Origin: Marifrigoribacter sp965178585
Lineage (GTDB): Bacteria > Bacteroidota > Bacteroidia > Flavobacteriales > Flavobacteriaceae
NCBI GenBank assembly: GCA_965178585.1
Contig: OZ238267.1
Coordinates: 1,116,001-1,180,000, forward strand
Direction of reading: 5' to 3'
Length of the DNA: 64,000 nucleotides
The position numbers and the translations under genes are program-made. The notes under the pieces were generated by a model that was not told where the DNA came from, did no database searches, and worked only from the letters and a program-made list of their open reading frames with translations. This document shows, piece by piece, positions 29,726 to 38,947 of the stretch; position 1 is the stretch's first letter; each line of letters begins with the position of its first letter.

Positions 29726-32191
29726 TTAAAACTTCATAGAAACTCTAGCATTGAAAACTCTTGGAGTTAAATAATTAGGAATTGCATATTGAACTTTTGT
29801 GTATACGTCTCTAACAAAAGTGTTTGTAATTGAGTTTTGAACATCAAAAATATTAAAGATTTCTAAGCCTACAGAAAGCTCTTTAAAAGGTTTGAAAAAA
29901 CCGGAATCTCTTAATTTATTTTCATCAACAATTACATAAGAAAACCCTATATCTACCCTTTTATAATCGGGTAATCTTGTTTGATAGTCATAAGGGTCTG
30001 CATAACTTGGAGAACCTCCTGGTAATCCAGTATTGTACGTTAAATTTAGGTATAGCTTAAGATCTGGAATTACTTTTATATAATCTTGAAATAAAACTGC
30101 AAATTTTAAACGTTGATCAGTGGGTCTGAAAATATAGCCTCTATCATCAATATTCTCTTCAGTTTTAAGGTATCCAATACTAATCCAACTTTCTGTTCCT
30201 GGAACAAACTCTCCGGCTAGTCTTACATCTGCCCCGTAAGCATATGCAACTGCATTATTTCTTGCACGATATCTTATTCTTACATTTTCTAATGTATAAG
30301 GGTTTACATCTGTTAATGATTTGTAATAAACTTCAGAATTTAAAGTAAAGGGTCTTTTCCAAAGATCAAAACTATAATCATTTCCTAATACAATATGGAT
30401 TGATTGTTGGGCTTTAACTTCTGGGTGAACAATTCCTAAAGAATCTCTTAATTCTCTATAAAGAGGAGGTTGGTGATAGAACCCTCCAGAAATTCTAAAA
30501 AGCATATCCGCTTCCCAATCAGGTTTTATCGAAGCTTGAACTCTTGGACTAAAAACTGTTTGAGTATTACTAGTTAATCCTTCTCCACTAACTGTCCAAT
30601 TATGTGCTCTAACTCCAGCATTAAGCCATAAGTCATTGGATCCTAAGGTAGTTCTTTTACTCCATTGAACAAAGCCAGAAATACGATCTATTTGCACATC
30701 ATTAGTGGCTCTAACAGAAGTATAAGGTACTATTGGTGTTACATCAGGATCATATGGCTCATTATTTCCTAACCCTCCTATTGGAGGATTTATAGAAAAT
30801 CCAGCTGAATCAATTACTTCATATTCTTGAATACGGTCACGAATATCTTCATGAGTATATTTTATACCGTAATCTATATTATTATCTTCAATTGTTAAAA
30901 TTCCTTTGTGTTCTAGATTAATAAATAAAGCATCAAGATCATTTCTAGCATGATTTAATTGGGATCCAATTCCTTCTGTAAATTCAACATCGCCAAGGTT
31001 TTCACCTCCAATATCTGTATTGACTTCACCTAATCGGTATTCGGCAAAAATGTCATAATGTTCTTGTTCTTTTGAATGATAAATAGAACCTATTATTTTT
31101 GCGGTATAATTATCAGAAACAACATATGTTACTTTTAATGCTCCAAAATAAGTTTGGTACTGATCTCTTTCTTGACCTTCATAAAACACTAATAAAGCTA
31201 CAGGATCTGCAATGGTCCCAAAATTAGTTTGCCTTGTTAAAGGTTCGTATTGGTAATCATTAATAGAGATATTACCTAAAAAACTTAGTTCAAATTTTTG
31301 AGTGAATTTATAAGTGAAGTATGCTTGTGCATCTGCAAATACAGGTTTGTAATTAGCTTCCGTTTCAGTAGAATTTACAAAAAGACTATTGTTTCTATAA
31401 CGAGCACCAACTATACCTGTTAAACGTCCATTTTTAGAAGCCCCACCTGCAGAAACATTCGCTCCCAATAAACTCAAATCGGCAGTTGCTTCAAAAGAAA
31501 CAGGTTTGCGATAACTAATGTCTAGTACAGAAGAAAGTTTATCACCATATTTTGCTTGAAACCCACCGGCTGAAAAATCAACTTTGGATGTTAAATCTGT
31601 ATTTACAAAACTAAAACCTTCTTGTTGTCCACTCCTAATTAAAAAAGGTCTGTATACTTCAATTTCATTTACATATACTAAGTTCTCGTCATAATTCCCA
31701 CCTCTAACAGCATATTGTGTACTTAATTCATTATTACTATTTACCCCTGGAAGTGATTTTATTAAACTTTCTACTCCAGCATTTGCTCCTGGAATTTTTC
31801 GAATGGTTTCTGGGCTAATGGTTGTAATACCCTCAATTTGCATTCTTTTTTTTCTTGAAATAACTACTTCTCCAATTTGTTCGATGTCAAATTTCATGAC
31901 TGGATTCATTTCAAAATCTGAGTTAGGACTTAAAGATGGAATAGAAACCTGAACGTTTTTAAAAGTAACGTGAGAAAAAACTAGTGTTAATTCCTGATTA
32001 GCTGGGACTTCTAATGAGAAAAAACCATCAAAATTTGTTTGGGTGCCTTCGCCTCCAGCAGTAACATTTACTTCTGATACTGGAGTATTGTTTTCATCAA
32101 GAACGACTCCTTTTATAATTGCATTTTGCGCTAAAAGAGATCCGGTAGTTATAAAAAATAGGAATATGAGGAGTAAAGTAGAAGTTTTCAA
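29726..32191 (-). CDS. TonB-dependent receptor with carboxypeptidase-like N-terminal domain
   Basis: Outer-membrane active transporter of 821 residues. A signal peptide (1-21) is followed by a CarboxypepD_reg-like beta domain (about 24-105: IIKGVVLDENNTPVSEV), a plug domain (about 115-235: IKSLPGVNSNNELSTQYAVR and the later VRGGNYDENLVYVNEIEV), and a 22-strand-type barrel to the C-terminal Phe in ARVSMKF. The SusC hallmark and a SusD partner are not present, so it is a SusC-unlike receptor for an unknown substrate such as iron chelate, peptide or vitamin. It lies 14 bases after the M23 peptidase gene on the same strand, so the two likely share a transcript. Confidence 0.9.
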   Translation of the reverse strand: MKTSTLLLIFLFFITTGSLLAQNAIIKGVVLDENNTPVSEVNVTAGGEGTQTNFDGFFSLEVPANQELTLVFSHVTFKNVQVSIPSLSPNSDFEMNPVMKFDIEQIGEVVISRKKRMQIEGITTISPETIRKIPGANAGVESLIKSLPGVNSNNELSTQYAVRGGNYDENLVYVNEIEVYRPFLIRSGQQEGFSFVNTDLTSKVDFSAGGFQAKYGDKLSSVLDISYRKPVSFEATADLSLLGANVSAGGASKNGRLTGIVGARYRNNSLFVNSTETEANYKPVFADAQAYFTYKFTQKFELSFLGNISINDYQYEPLTRQTNFGTIADPVALLVFYEGQERDQYQTYFGALKVTYVVSDNYTAKIIGSIYHSKEQEHYDIFAEYRLGEVNTDIGGENLGDVEFTEGIGSQLNHARNDLDALFINLEHKGILTIEDNNIDYGIKYTHEDIRDRIQEYEVIDSAGFSINPPIGGLGNNEPYDPDVTPIVPYTSVRATNDVQIDRISGFVQWSKRTTLGSNDLWLNAGVRAHNWTVSGEGLTSNTQTVFSPRVQASIKPDWEADMLFRISGGFYHQPPLYRELRDSLGIVHPEVKAQQSIHIVLGNDYSFDLWKRPFTLNSEVYYKSLTDVNPYTLENVRIRYRARNNAVAYAYGADVRLAGEFVPGTESWISIGYLKTEENIDDRGYIFRPTDQRLKFAVLFQDYIKVIPDLKLYLNLTYNTGLPGGSPSYADPYDYQTRLPDYKRVDIGFSYVIVDENKLRDSGFFKPFKELSVGLEIFNIFDVQNSITNTFVRDVYTKVQYAIPNYLTPRVFNARVSMKF

Positions 32192-32205
32192 ATGTTTTTA
32201 TAATT

Positions 32206-33891
32206 TTATTTTCTGAAAAATGTTGCTTCAAATGTAGCATTATTTCCAACATTATCAATAACAATTAGTTTCAAATTATTTTCAGATTCCGAAATTATTT
32301 GGTCATCAAAATCATAAGTAAGAACGTCTTTTTTATAATTATATTCCATTAAAATAAACTTTCCATTTATGGTTGCTCTATATGAACTAATTCCACTAAG
32401 GTCATCGGAAATTTTAATTTTTAATGTTTTGTTTTTACTTACCCATTTTTTATTTTGAAAATTAATAGGCTGTATTTTGGGATCGGTAGTGTCTGCTACT
32501 AATACATATGTCCCTAGTGTTTTTGTTTTGGCAGTTAATTTGTTTCCTTTTCTATAAGTACTATTGTAATATGGTTTCTTTTTATAGTTAAGTCTTCCTA
32601 TGTACAATTTGTCGATATCATCCCCATTATAGTTGGATATATCTGTTGAGATAGTGATGTTCTTATGTAATGGAATAATGTCTTTATGTAGTTTTAGCGT
32701 ATCTTCTTTGGCCTTGATGTCTAAATACACATCTTCATAAAAACTATTAGCTGGAATATAGACATTAAACTTTCCTTTAGTAATTGAGGTACCTTCGTTT
32801 GTATATATAAAGTCTTCGGTATTTTTTGCTTCCCTAGGCTTTAAAATCTCTAATTGTTCTCCTTTTATTGGAATTGTTATAGTGACTTTATTGTTCCTGA
32901 AATCGGTGACTTCAATAGTATAAGTGGAGTTCAATTGACCTTGAACATCAACAATACCTTTTTCATCTTCCTTATTTATAATACTTAAAGGATTATTAGG
33001 TTGTCTAAATAGTTTTTGAACTCGACTTTTATTGTCTTTAAAATATTCGTAATCTATATATCTATTTATATATCTAGTTTCTGCAAACGAAAACTTTTCA
33101 AAAGCTACATTAAACTTTTCTTTTCCATTACAAAAGGTTTTAATTTTATAAACTCCATTTTTATTCGATGCTCCATTTTGTTGGTCGAATGTTGATACAC
33201 CAAAGCCAATTTTACCAAAAGCTTTAATGTTTTCAGCTTTATAAGATCCATCTTTTTGAAGTATCAATCTTATTTTTACAGGATTTTGAGATTGATTTAT
33301 TTGGGCATCTTTACTTAAAGGGTATGCAAAAACGCTAGTAACAATAGGTTTTTTTGTATCTGGAATATCAATACCAAAAAGCAATGGGTTCATAGGACGC
33401 GAATTAGCATCTCTTATTTCAAAATGAAGATGAGGCCCTCCACTACTACCACTATTACCTGTATAACCAATAAGTTCTCCTTTTTTAACAGGTAATTGAT
33501 TGGCTTCTGGGAATAACTCAATTTCGTATGTTTCTTTTTTATATTGTGCTTTTTTTACAAATTCCTGAATGCTATCACCATATTTTTTTAAATGTGCATA
33601 AACCGTGTGGTATCCGTTTGGATGTTTAATGTACAATGCTTTACCATAACCATAATGGGAAACTTTTATACGATTTACATACCCATCTGCAGGAGCGTAT
33701 ATTGGAATGCCTTCACGTTGTTGGGTTTTAATGTCAAGACCACTATGAAAATGATTGCTCCTAAGTTCTCCAAAACTTCCAGAAAGAATTAAAGGAATTT
33801 CTATTGGATTGTTAAAATAATCAGTAGGAATGCTATTTTGAGCAAAATTAATTCCGCAAAATAGTATTAGTATGTATTTAAGTATTTTCAT
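32206..33891 (-). CDS. Secreted M23-family metallopeptidase
   Basis: A 561-residue exported protein with a signal peptide (1-17). The N-terminal LytM/M23 domain (about 35-175) has zinc ligands in NHFHSGLDI (His and Asp), ANLYVAHLK-type strand HTVYAHLKKYG, and GSSGGPHLHFEIRD (H-x-H). Such enzymes cut peptide cross-links in peptidoglycan or act as non-enzymatic divisome or envelope factors. All ligands are present, so activity is expected. The remaining 380 residues are beta-rich with an Ig-like region (about 340-470) and a C-terminal segment ISDDLSGISSYRATINGKF. It is probably cotranscribed with the TonB receptor 14 bases downstream. Confidence 0.88.
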   Translation of the reverse strand: MKILKYILILFCGINFAQNSIPTDYFNNPIEIPLILSGSFGELRSNHFHSGLDIKTQQREGIPIYAPADGYVNRIKVSHYGYGKALYIKHPNGYHTVYAHLKKYGDSIQEFVKKAQYKKETYEIELFPEANQLPVKKGELIGYTGNSGSSGGPHLHFEIRDANSRPMNPLLFGIDIPDTKKPIVTSVFAYPLSKDAQINQSQNPVKIRLILQKDGSYKAENIKAFGKIGFGVSTFDQQNGASNKNGVYKIKTFCNGKEKFNVAFEKFSFAETRYINRYIDYEYFKDNKSRVQKLFRQPNNPLSIINKEDEKGIVDVQGQLNSTYTIEVTDFRNNKVTITIPIKGEQLEILKPREAKNTEDFIYTNEGTSITKGKFNVYIPANSFYEDVYLDIKAKEDTLKLHKDIIPLHKNITISTDISNYNGDDIDKLYIGRLNYKKKPYYNSTYRKGNKLTAKTKTLGTYVLVADTTDPKIQPINFQNKKWVSKNKTLKIKISDDLSGISSYRATINGKFILMEYNYKKDVLTYDFDDQIISESENNLKLIVIDNVGNNATFEATFFRK

Positions 33892-33986
33892 AGTGTAAAA
33901 TTAACAATACGCTATAAATAAAATAGGGGAGTTGAAACAAATTAATCGATAAGTTATTCAATATTACAAAATATTTTAGTTTTTAA

Positions 33987-34017
33987 TTGGCTTTTCAGCT
34001 ATCGATTGTTAACTTTG
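33987..34017 (+). promoter_or_regulatory. Promoter of the coiled-coil/zapA pair
   Basis: TTG at 33987-33989 and TAACTTTG at 34010-34017 are 20 bases apart and fit the Bacteroidota consensus. The ATG is 26 bases downstream. Confidence 0.6.
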
Positions 34018-34043
34018 TAAACATAGTATTGAAATAAATTTTA

Positions 34044-34334
34044 ATGAGCAATCTATCAGAAATTGTTGATTCTCTTGAAAATAGGGTAGGCAAACTACTT
34101 CAGAAATATGAAATTCTGAAGCAATCAAAGTCAGAACTAGAAGATGAGATTACAGTTTTAAAGTCGCAACAAGATCAATATAAAAAAGAAATTGAAAATT
34201 GGCGGAATGAATGTAACACATTAAAGTTAGCGAATTCAATGCTTGGCAGTAATGATTACAAACGAGAAACAAAACTCAAAATAAATGAATTAGTTCGGGA
34301 AATTGATAAATGTATCACTCAGCTTTCTGAATAA
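34044..34334 (+). CDS. Small coiled-coil protein next to ZapA
   Basis: A 96-residue acidic protein with heptad-like hydrophobic spacing over almost its whole length (LSEIVDSLENRVGKLLQKYE, then ILKQSKSELEDEITVLK and so on), so a parallel coiled coil is likely. No signal peptide or membrane segment. It lies nine bases before zapA and is translated with it. Its size, composition and position suggest a division-associated partner, similar in form to E. coli ZapB (about 81 residues), but I see no diagnostic sequence similarity. The role is inference from context. Confidence 0.7.
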   Translation: MSNLSEIVDSLENRVGKLLQKYEILKQSKSELEDEITVLKSQQDQYKKEIENWRNECNTLKLANSMLGSNDYKRETKLKINELVREIDKCITQLSE

Positions 34335-34343
34335 ATTAAAAAA

Positions 34344-34628
34344 ATGTCAAACCAACAAAAAATAAAACTATCAATTGCAGATAGAGTATACCCATTAACA
34401 ACTACTCCAGAGCAAGAAGAAGGCCTTAGAAAAGCTACTAAAAAGATAGATGAAATGATTAAAAGGTTTGAAAAAAGTTACGCTGTACGAGATAAGCAAG
34501 ATGTTTTAGCCATGTGTGCTTTACAATTTGCGACTCAAGTAGAGCAAAGAAAAATAGAGAATACAGAAGAAAGTCAACAAGTTGAGGATAAATTAATTAA
34601 ATTAAATCAAATGTTGCACGATTTATAA
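34344..34628 (+). CDS. zapA: Cell division protein ZapA
   Basis: Small FtsZ-associated protein of 94 residues that stabilises the Z-ring. The N-terminal globular domain starts KIKLSIADRVYPLTTTPEQE and is followed by LRKATKKIDEMIKRFE and a C-terminal dimerisation helix (about 55-94) with the DVLAMCALQFATQ segment typical of the family. The gene lies between a coiled-coil gene and a 6S-like RNA, followed by rny. The neighbourhood of zapA with a 6S RNA is also known from gammaproteobacteria. Confidence 0.87.
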   Translation: MSNQQKIKLSIADRVYPLTTTPEQEEGLRKATKKIDEMIKRFEKSYAVRDKQDVLAMCALQFATQVEQRKIENTEESQQVEDKLIKLNQMLHDL

Positions 34629-34658
34629 AATCGTAACGTTCTTTAAAATAAGGTTACT

Positions 34659-34831
34659 GCCTACATTAATACTATTTTTGGTAAACTCAACGCGAATTCT
34701 TTAAAAAGGGTGAGTTATAGTTGTAAAAGCGAGCCGTGTCCTTAGGGAGAGCGGATACTTGACCAACTAATTAACCCTAAACTTGTTTTAAGGAGTTTAT
34801 ACAAAACCCGATATTAATGTAGGCTTTTTTT
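34659..34831 (+). ncRNA. 6S-like RNA (6S-Flavo-type candidate)
   Basis: A 173-base intergenic element predicted to fold as one long rod. Terminal helix: GCCTACATTAATA (34659-34671) pairs perfectly over 13 bp with TATTAATGTAGGC (34812-34824), followed by seven T. Inner helices: TAAACTC/GAGTTTA, TCTTTAAAA/TTTTAAGGA, AGGGT/ACCCT, TAGTTG/CAACTA, and an apical GTGTCC/GGATAC. The helices are interrupted by symmetric internal loops, as in 6S RNA, which mimics an open promoter and binds RNA polymerase. Location next to zapA supports the call. No clear -7 box was found upstream, so it may be processed from the zapA transcript. Confidence 0.72.
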
Positions 34832-34883
34832 ATGAATAAAACTCAAGCTAATAATAGCTTGTAGTTAAATTTAAAATATAAAA

Positions 34884-36449
34884 ATGAACAATTTAATAGT
34901 ACCCATAATAGTAGGAATAGTAGCAATAATTATAGGATTTGTAATTGCTAAATTACTAGAAAAAAATAAGGCCTCAAATACTATAAAGTCAGCTAAGAAA
35001 AGAGCAGCTTCAATAACTAAACAGGCTGGTAAAGATGCAGAAACACTGAAGAAAGACAAAATGCTTCAGGCCAAAGAAAAATTTTTAGAATTAAAATCCG
35101 AACATGAAAGAGTGATTTTAAATCGAGATAAAAAAATATCCGAATCAGAGAAAAGAACTAGGGAAAAAGAATCAAAAGCTACTAGTGAACTTGCAAAAGC
35201 TAAAAATTTAAATGCAGAATTTGAGTCAAAGAAAAAAGATTATGATGAACGCCTTAATTTTTTAAATAAAAAACAATCTGAAATTGATAAAATGCACCGT
35301 AGGCAGGTAGAGCAATTAGAAGTAATTTCTAGTTTATCTGCTGAAGATGCTAAGGCTCACTTATTGGAAAGCATTAAAGATGAGGCCAAAACGGATGCAA
35401 TGGCTTACATACAAAACTCTTTAGAAGAAGCTAAATTAACTGCACAGCAAGAGGCTAAAAAAGTAATCATCAATACGATACAGCGTATAGGAACCGAGGA
35501 AGCGATAGATAACTGTGTTTCAGTTTTTAATTTAGAAAGCGATGATGTTAAAGGTAGAATCATAGGGCGTGAAGGAAGAAACATTAGAGCTATAGAAGCT
35601 GCTACTGGTGTAGAGATTATAGTAGATGATACTCCAGACGCGATTATTCTTTCTTGTTTTGATTCAGTTAGAAGAGAAATTGCACGATTATCTTTACATA
35701 AATTAGTTACCGATGGTCGTATTCATCCAGCTCGTATTGAAGAAGTAGTCAAAAAGACTTCCAATCAAATTGAGGAAGAGATTAAAGAAGTTGGTAAACG
35801 TGCTGTTATCGATTTAGGTATTCACGGATTGCACCCAGAATTAATAAAAGCTGTTGGAAGAATGAAATTCCGTTCTTCTTACGGTCAGAATTTATTACAA
35901 CACTCTCGTGAAGTAGCTAAACTTTGTGGTGTAATGGCATCAGAATTAGGTTTAAATCCGAAGTTAGCCAAAAGAGCAGGGCTTTTACATGATATAGGGA
36001 AAGTTCCAGAAACAGAAACAGAATTACCTCACGCTTTATTAGGAATGCAATTAGCTGAAAAACATGGTGAAAAACCTGATGTTTGTAATGCTATTGGTGC
36101 TCACCACGATGAAGTAGAAATGACGAGTTTATTATCACCTATTATACAAGTTTGTGATGCGATTAGTGGAGCAAGACCTGGCGCAAGACGTCAAGTGTTG
36201 GATTCTTATATTCAACGTCTAAAAGATTTAGAAGATGTTGCTTTTGGATTTAACGGTGTAAATAAAGCATATGCAATACAAGCTGGTAGAGAGCTTCGCG
36301 TAATGGTTGAAAGTGAAAAGGTAAGTGATGAAAAAGCTTCAGAATTATCTTTTAATATATCTCAAAAAATACAAACAGAAATGACCTATCCTGGTCAGGT
36401 GAAAGTTACAGTAATTAGAGAAACTAGAGCAGTTAATATTGCAAAATAA
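34884..36449 (+). CDS. rny: Ribonuclease Y
   Basis: Membrane-anchored endoribonuclease that starts mRNA decay. The 521-residue protein has an N-terminal membrane segment (about residues 4-24, IVPIIVGIVAIIIGFVIAKLL), a long coiled coil rich in Lys/Glu (about 30-150), a KH RNA-binding domain (VKGRIIGREGRNIRAIEAA), and an HD domain (about 330-425) with metal ligands in LLHDIGKV and GAHHDEVE. The coiled coil and the HD motif are complete. Its stop abuts the convergent xerD stop with no bases between. Confidence 0.95.
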   Translation: MNNLIVPIIVGIVAIIIGFVIAKLLEKNKASNTIKSAKKRAASITKQAGKDAETLKKDKMLQAKEKFLELKSEHERVILNRDKKISESEKRTREKESKATSELAKAKNLNAEFESKKKDYDERLNFLNKKQSEIDKMHRRQVEQLEVISSLSAEDAKAHLLESIKDEAKTDAMAYIQNSLEEAKLTAQQEAKKVIINTIQRIGTEEAIDNCVSVFNLESDDVKGRIIGREGRNIRAIEAATGVEIIVDDTPDAIILSCFDSVRREIARLSLHKLVTDGRIHPARIEEVVKKTSNQIEEEIKEVGKRAVIDLGIHGLHPELIKAVGRMKFRSSYGQNLLQHSREVAKLCGVMASELGLNPKLAKRAGLLHDIGKVPETETELPHALLGMQLAEKHGEKPDVCNAIGAHHDEVEMTSLLSPIIQVCDAISGARPGARRQVLDSYIQRLKDLEDVAFGFNGVNKAYAIQAGRELRVMVESEKVSDEKASELSFNISQKIQTEMTYPGQVKVTVIRETRAVNIAK

Positions 36450-37346
36450 TTACCTTCTAGGATGAAAGTCATTAATAACTTGTGTTAAATGACTTTTGTC
36501 TATATGGGTATATATTTCTGTTGTTGTAATACTTTCATGTCCTAACATTTGCTGAATAGCTCTTAGATCTGCTCCATTTTCTAACAAATGGGTTGCAAAA
36601 GAATGTCTAAAGGTATGTGGACTTATTTTTTTATGAATTCCCGCTTTTTCAGTTAATTCCTTTACAATATGAAAAATCATTGCCCTAGTTAAACCATTTC
36701 CTCTTCGGTTTAAGAATAAGGTATCTTGAGCTTTCGGGTTAATAGTTTGATGTACTCTAACTTGATTTCTATAAATTTCAATATATTTTATAGTTATCGA
36801 GCCAATAGGAACAAACCGTTGCTTATTTCCTTTGCCAGTTACTTTAATAAAACCTTCATCAAAGAATAGGTCGGAGATTTTTAAATTGATAAGTTCAGAA
36901 ACTCGTAATCCACAACCGTAAAGGGATTCGATTATAGCACGATTTCTTTCTCCTTGTGGCTTACTTAAATCGATCGTTGTAATTATTGTATTGATTTCTT
37001 CTAGTGAAAGAGTATCGGGTAATTTTCTTCCAATTTTTGGGCTTTCAATTAAATCTAGAGGGTTGGTTGTTCTGTATTCTTCAAATACGAGATAATTGAA
37101 AAAACCTTTTAATCCAGAAATTATTCTACTTTGTGACCTTGGGTTTATCTCTTTAGCTATTGAATAAATAAAAGTTTGAAGAGTTTCTTTTTCTATTTTA
37201 ATTGGAGTTATATCTATTTCATTTAGTTCTAGCCATTTTACTAACTTATTAATATCAAAAGTATAGTTAGAAATGGTATTCTCAGACAGTCCTCTTTCTA
37301 TTTTTAAATAAGATTGATAATGATTAATTGCTTGTGACCATTTCAT
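36450..37346 (-). CDS. xerD: Site-specific tyrosine recombinase XerD
   Basis: Resolves chromosome dimers at dif during division. The 298-residue protein has an N-terminal SAM-like core-binding domain (about 1-85) and a catalytic domain with Arg in LYGCGLRVSELINLK, Lys in TGKGNKQRFVPIG, the HxxR motif in ISPHTFRHSFATHLLE, His in MLGHESITTTEIYTH and the Tyr nucleophile in the same segment. Length and spacing match XerD rather than phage integrases. No dif-like sequence was found in this window. The stop codon touches rny. Confidence 0.93.
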   Translation of the reverse strand: MKWSQAINHYQSYLKIERGLSENTISNYTFDINKLVKWLELNEIDITPIKIEKETLQTFIYSIAKEINPRSQSRIISGLKGFFNYLVFEEYRTTNPLDLIESPKIGRKLPDTLSLEEINTIITTIDLSKPQGERNRAIIESLYGCGLRVSELINLKISDLFFDEGFIKVTGKGNKQRFVPIGSITIKYIEIYRNQVRVHQTINPKAQDTLFLNRRGNGLTRAMIFHIVKELTEKAGIHKKISPHTFRHSFATHLLENGADLRAIQQMLGHESITTTEIYTHIDKSHLTQVINDFHPRR

Positions 37347-37539
37347 ATGTTAATCTTTTGTCATTAAATGTGACACCCGAATTTCACTATTGATTATTAT
37401 CTGAAGTATTAAAATTATATGAACTCGTTTCATAAAGCTATATTAATCAAAATTATTATAAAAGTAGAATTGTAGTAATAAGTTTAACAATGTTTTGGTT
37501 TTATTATATCTTTGACTCTTAATCAAAAAACAACTAATT

Positions 37540-38091
37540 ATGAAAAAACAGATTTTAATTGTATTCGCAGTATTAATAGGGTCCATAAGTTATGCGCAAA
37601 TGGGTTTAGATGTAGGTATTAAAGCAGGTGCAACATTTGCTAACTTAACAGATATGACGGATGCATCTACAAAAACAGGTTTTGTAGGTGGTGCTTTTGC
37701 AACTATTAAGTTTTCCGATAAAATTGCTATACAAGGCGATTTACTGTATTCTCAACAAGGAGCAGAATTTGATGCTGAAAAAATTAATCTAGACTATATT
37801 AATTTTCCTATTGTATTTAAATATTATATTATTAAAAGACTTAATATACAAGCTGGCCCACAATTTGGAACGGTAGTAAATGATAATTTAGATGGAATTT
37901 TTGCTGATTTTAATTCTTTTGATGTATCAGGTATTGTAGGTATTGGAGTAGATTTACCTCTTAATTTTAGAGTTACGGGTAGGTATGGATTTGGATTATC
38001 TGATATAAGTTTTATAGCTGATAATACATCCTTTAATAGAAGTGCAAAAAACAGCGTATTTACCTTAACTGCTGGATTTAGTTTCTTGTAA
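37540..38091 (+). CDS. Small outer-membrane beta-barrel protein (porin-like)
   Basis: A 183-residue protein with a signal peptide (1-19, ending ISYAQ) and alternating strands such as GLDVGIKAGATFANL, KIAIQGDLLYSQQGA, YYIIKRLNIQAGPQFG and the final VFTLTAGFSFL, ending on an aromatic-rich barrel strand. It fits the PorT or outer-membrane beta-barrel domain families of Bacteroidota; function unknown. A TATCTTTG box (37507-37514) lies 26 bases before the ATG. It is followed after 62 bases by another barrel gene with its own promoter box. Confidence 0.78.
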   Translation: MKKQILIVFAVLIGSISYAQMGLDVGIKAGATFANLTDMTDASTKTGFVGGAFATIKFSDKIAIQGDLLYSQQGAEFDAEKINLDYINFPIVFKYYIIKRLNIQAGPQFGTVVNDNLDGIFADFNSFDVSGIVGIGVDLPLNFRVTGRYGFGLSDISFIADNTSFNRSAKNSVFTLTAGFSFL

Positions 38092-38115
38092 ATTCTAATT
38101 TTATTAGAAATAAAG

Positions 38116-38123
38116 TATATTTG
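38116..38123 (+). promoter_or_regulatory. -7 promoter box of the second barrel gene
   Basis: TATATTTG is a perfect TAnnTTTG box 30 bases before the ATG at 38154. No well-spaced TTG is seen upstream. Confidence 0.4.
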
Positions 38124-38153
38124 TATCTTAATTAATCAAACAAAACAACAATA

Positions 38154-38783
38154 ATGAAAAAATTATTAATTTTAACTGCCATTGCAGTTTTTGGATTTAC
38201 AGCTGTAAACGCCCAAGAAGGAAATGATAGTAATGGTGTGGACAAGGTAATAGATCAAGCAAAACAAGGAGGTTTTTACGTAGGAGCTAATATAGGTTTC
38301 TCACTAATTAGTAGTAGTTACTTATACAGTAATAATAATAACGACGATTATGGATCCTTTAATTTTGGATTTGATGCGGCTTATTTATTTGAAGTAATTC
38401 CAAATTTAGAAGTTGGTTTACTTGCAGGTTATACACAATTTATTGCCAGTGGAGAATATGCAAGGTATGAAAACGGTAATTTAGTTAATGTAAAATTTAA
38501 AGATGCATCTTTTGTACCTATTGCTGCATCTGGTAGGTATTATTTTGCAGACCGTAAATTCTTTGGTGGATTGGATTTGGGTGTAGGTATCAACGTATCG
38601 GGTGATGCTAAAACTGGTTTTTATGCAAGACCTAAATTTGGATTTAATTTAAATAAAATTACTTTAATCGCTTCTTTCCAGAGTATCTCAGGTGGACAAG
38701 ACTATAATGATTTTGATGGAGTATCAGCTGTATCATTAAACGGTTTTAAATCGATCAATGCCGGAATCGAATATGGATTTTAA
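38154..38783 (+). CDS. Small outer-membrane beta-barrel protein
   Basis: A 209-residue protein with a signal peptide (1-20, ending VNAQE) and eight or so beta strands, for example GGFYVGANIGFSLISSS, NLEVGLLAGYTQFIA, ASGRYYFADRKFFGG, GFYARPKFGFNLNK and the closing SINAGIEYGF with a C-terminal Phe recognised by the BAM machine. It resembles the OmpW or outer-membrane beta-barrel families. It is placed beside another barrel gene and before aroQ. A strong terminator follows. Confidence 0.76.
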   Translation: MKKLLILTAIAVFGFTAVNAQEGNDSNGVDKVIDQAKQGGFYVGANIGFSLISSSYLYSNNNNDDYGSFNFGFDAAYLFEVIPNLEVGLLAGYTQFIASGEYARYENGNLVNVKFKDASFVPIAASGRYYFADRKFFGGLDLGVGINVSGDAKTGFYARPKFGFNLNKITLIASFQSISGGQDYNDFDGVSAVSLNGFKSINAGIEYGF

Positions 38784-38801
38784 TAATAAATAATAATATT
38801 T

Positions 38802-38831
38802 AAAAGCGGAAGTTGAACTTCCGCTTTTTTT
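38802..38831 (+). terminator. Terminator after the beta-barrel gene
   Basis: An 11-bp stem AAAAGCGGAAG / CTTCCGCTTTT with a five-base loop, followed by a T tract. Confidence 0.85.
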
Positions 38832-38947
38832 ATGTCTATTTTTTTGTAATTTTACTTTATGAAACGAGCACTTTAAAATTTTTCATATTTAAGAGGGTTC
38901 TTAATAGCGATGAACAGGTGACCGATTTAAAAAAATAATTAAGACTC

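Noticed and set aside
36450..37346. XerD as integrase of a mobile element
   Set aside because: Length, motif spacing and housekeeping neighbours fit chromosomal XerD; no attachment-site repeats or cargo genes flank it.
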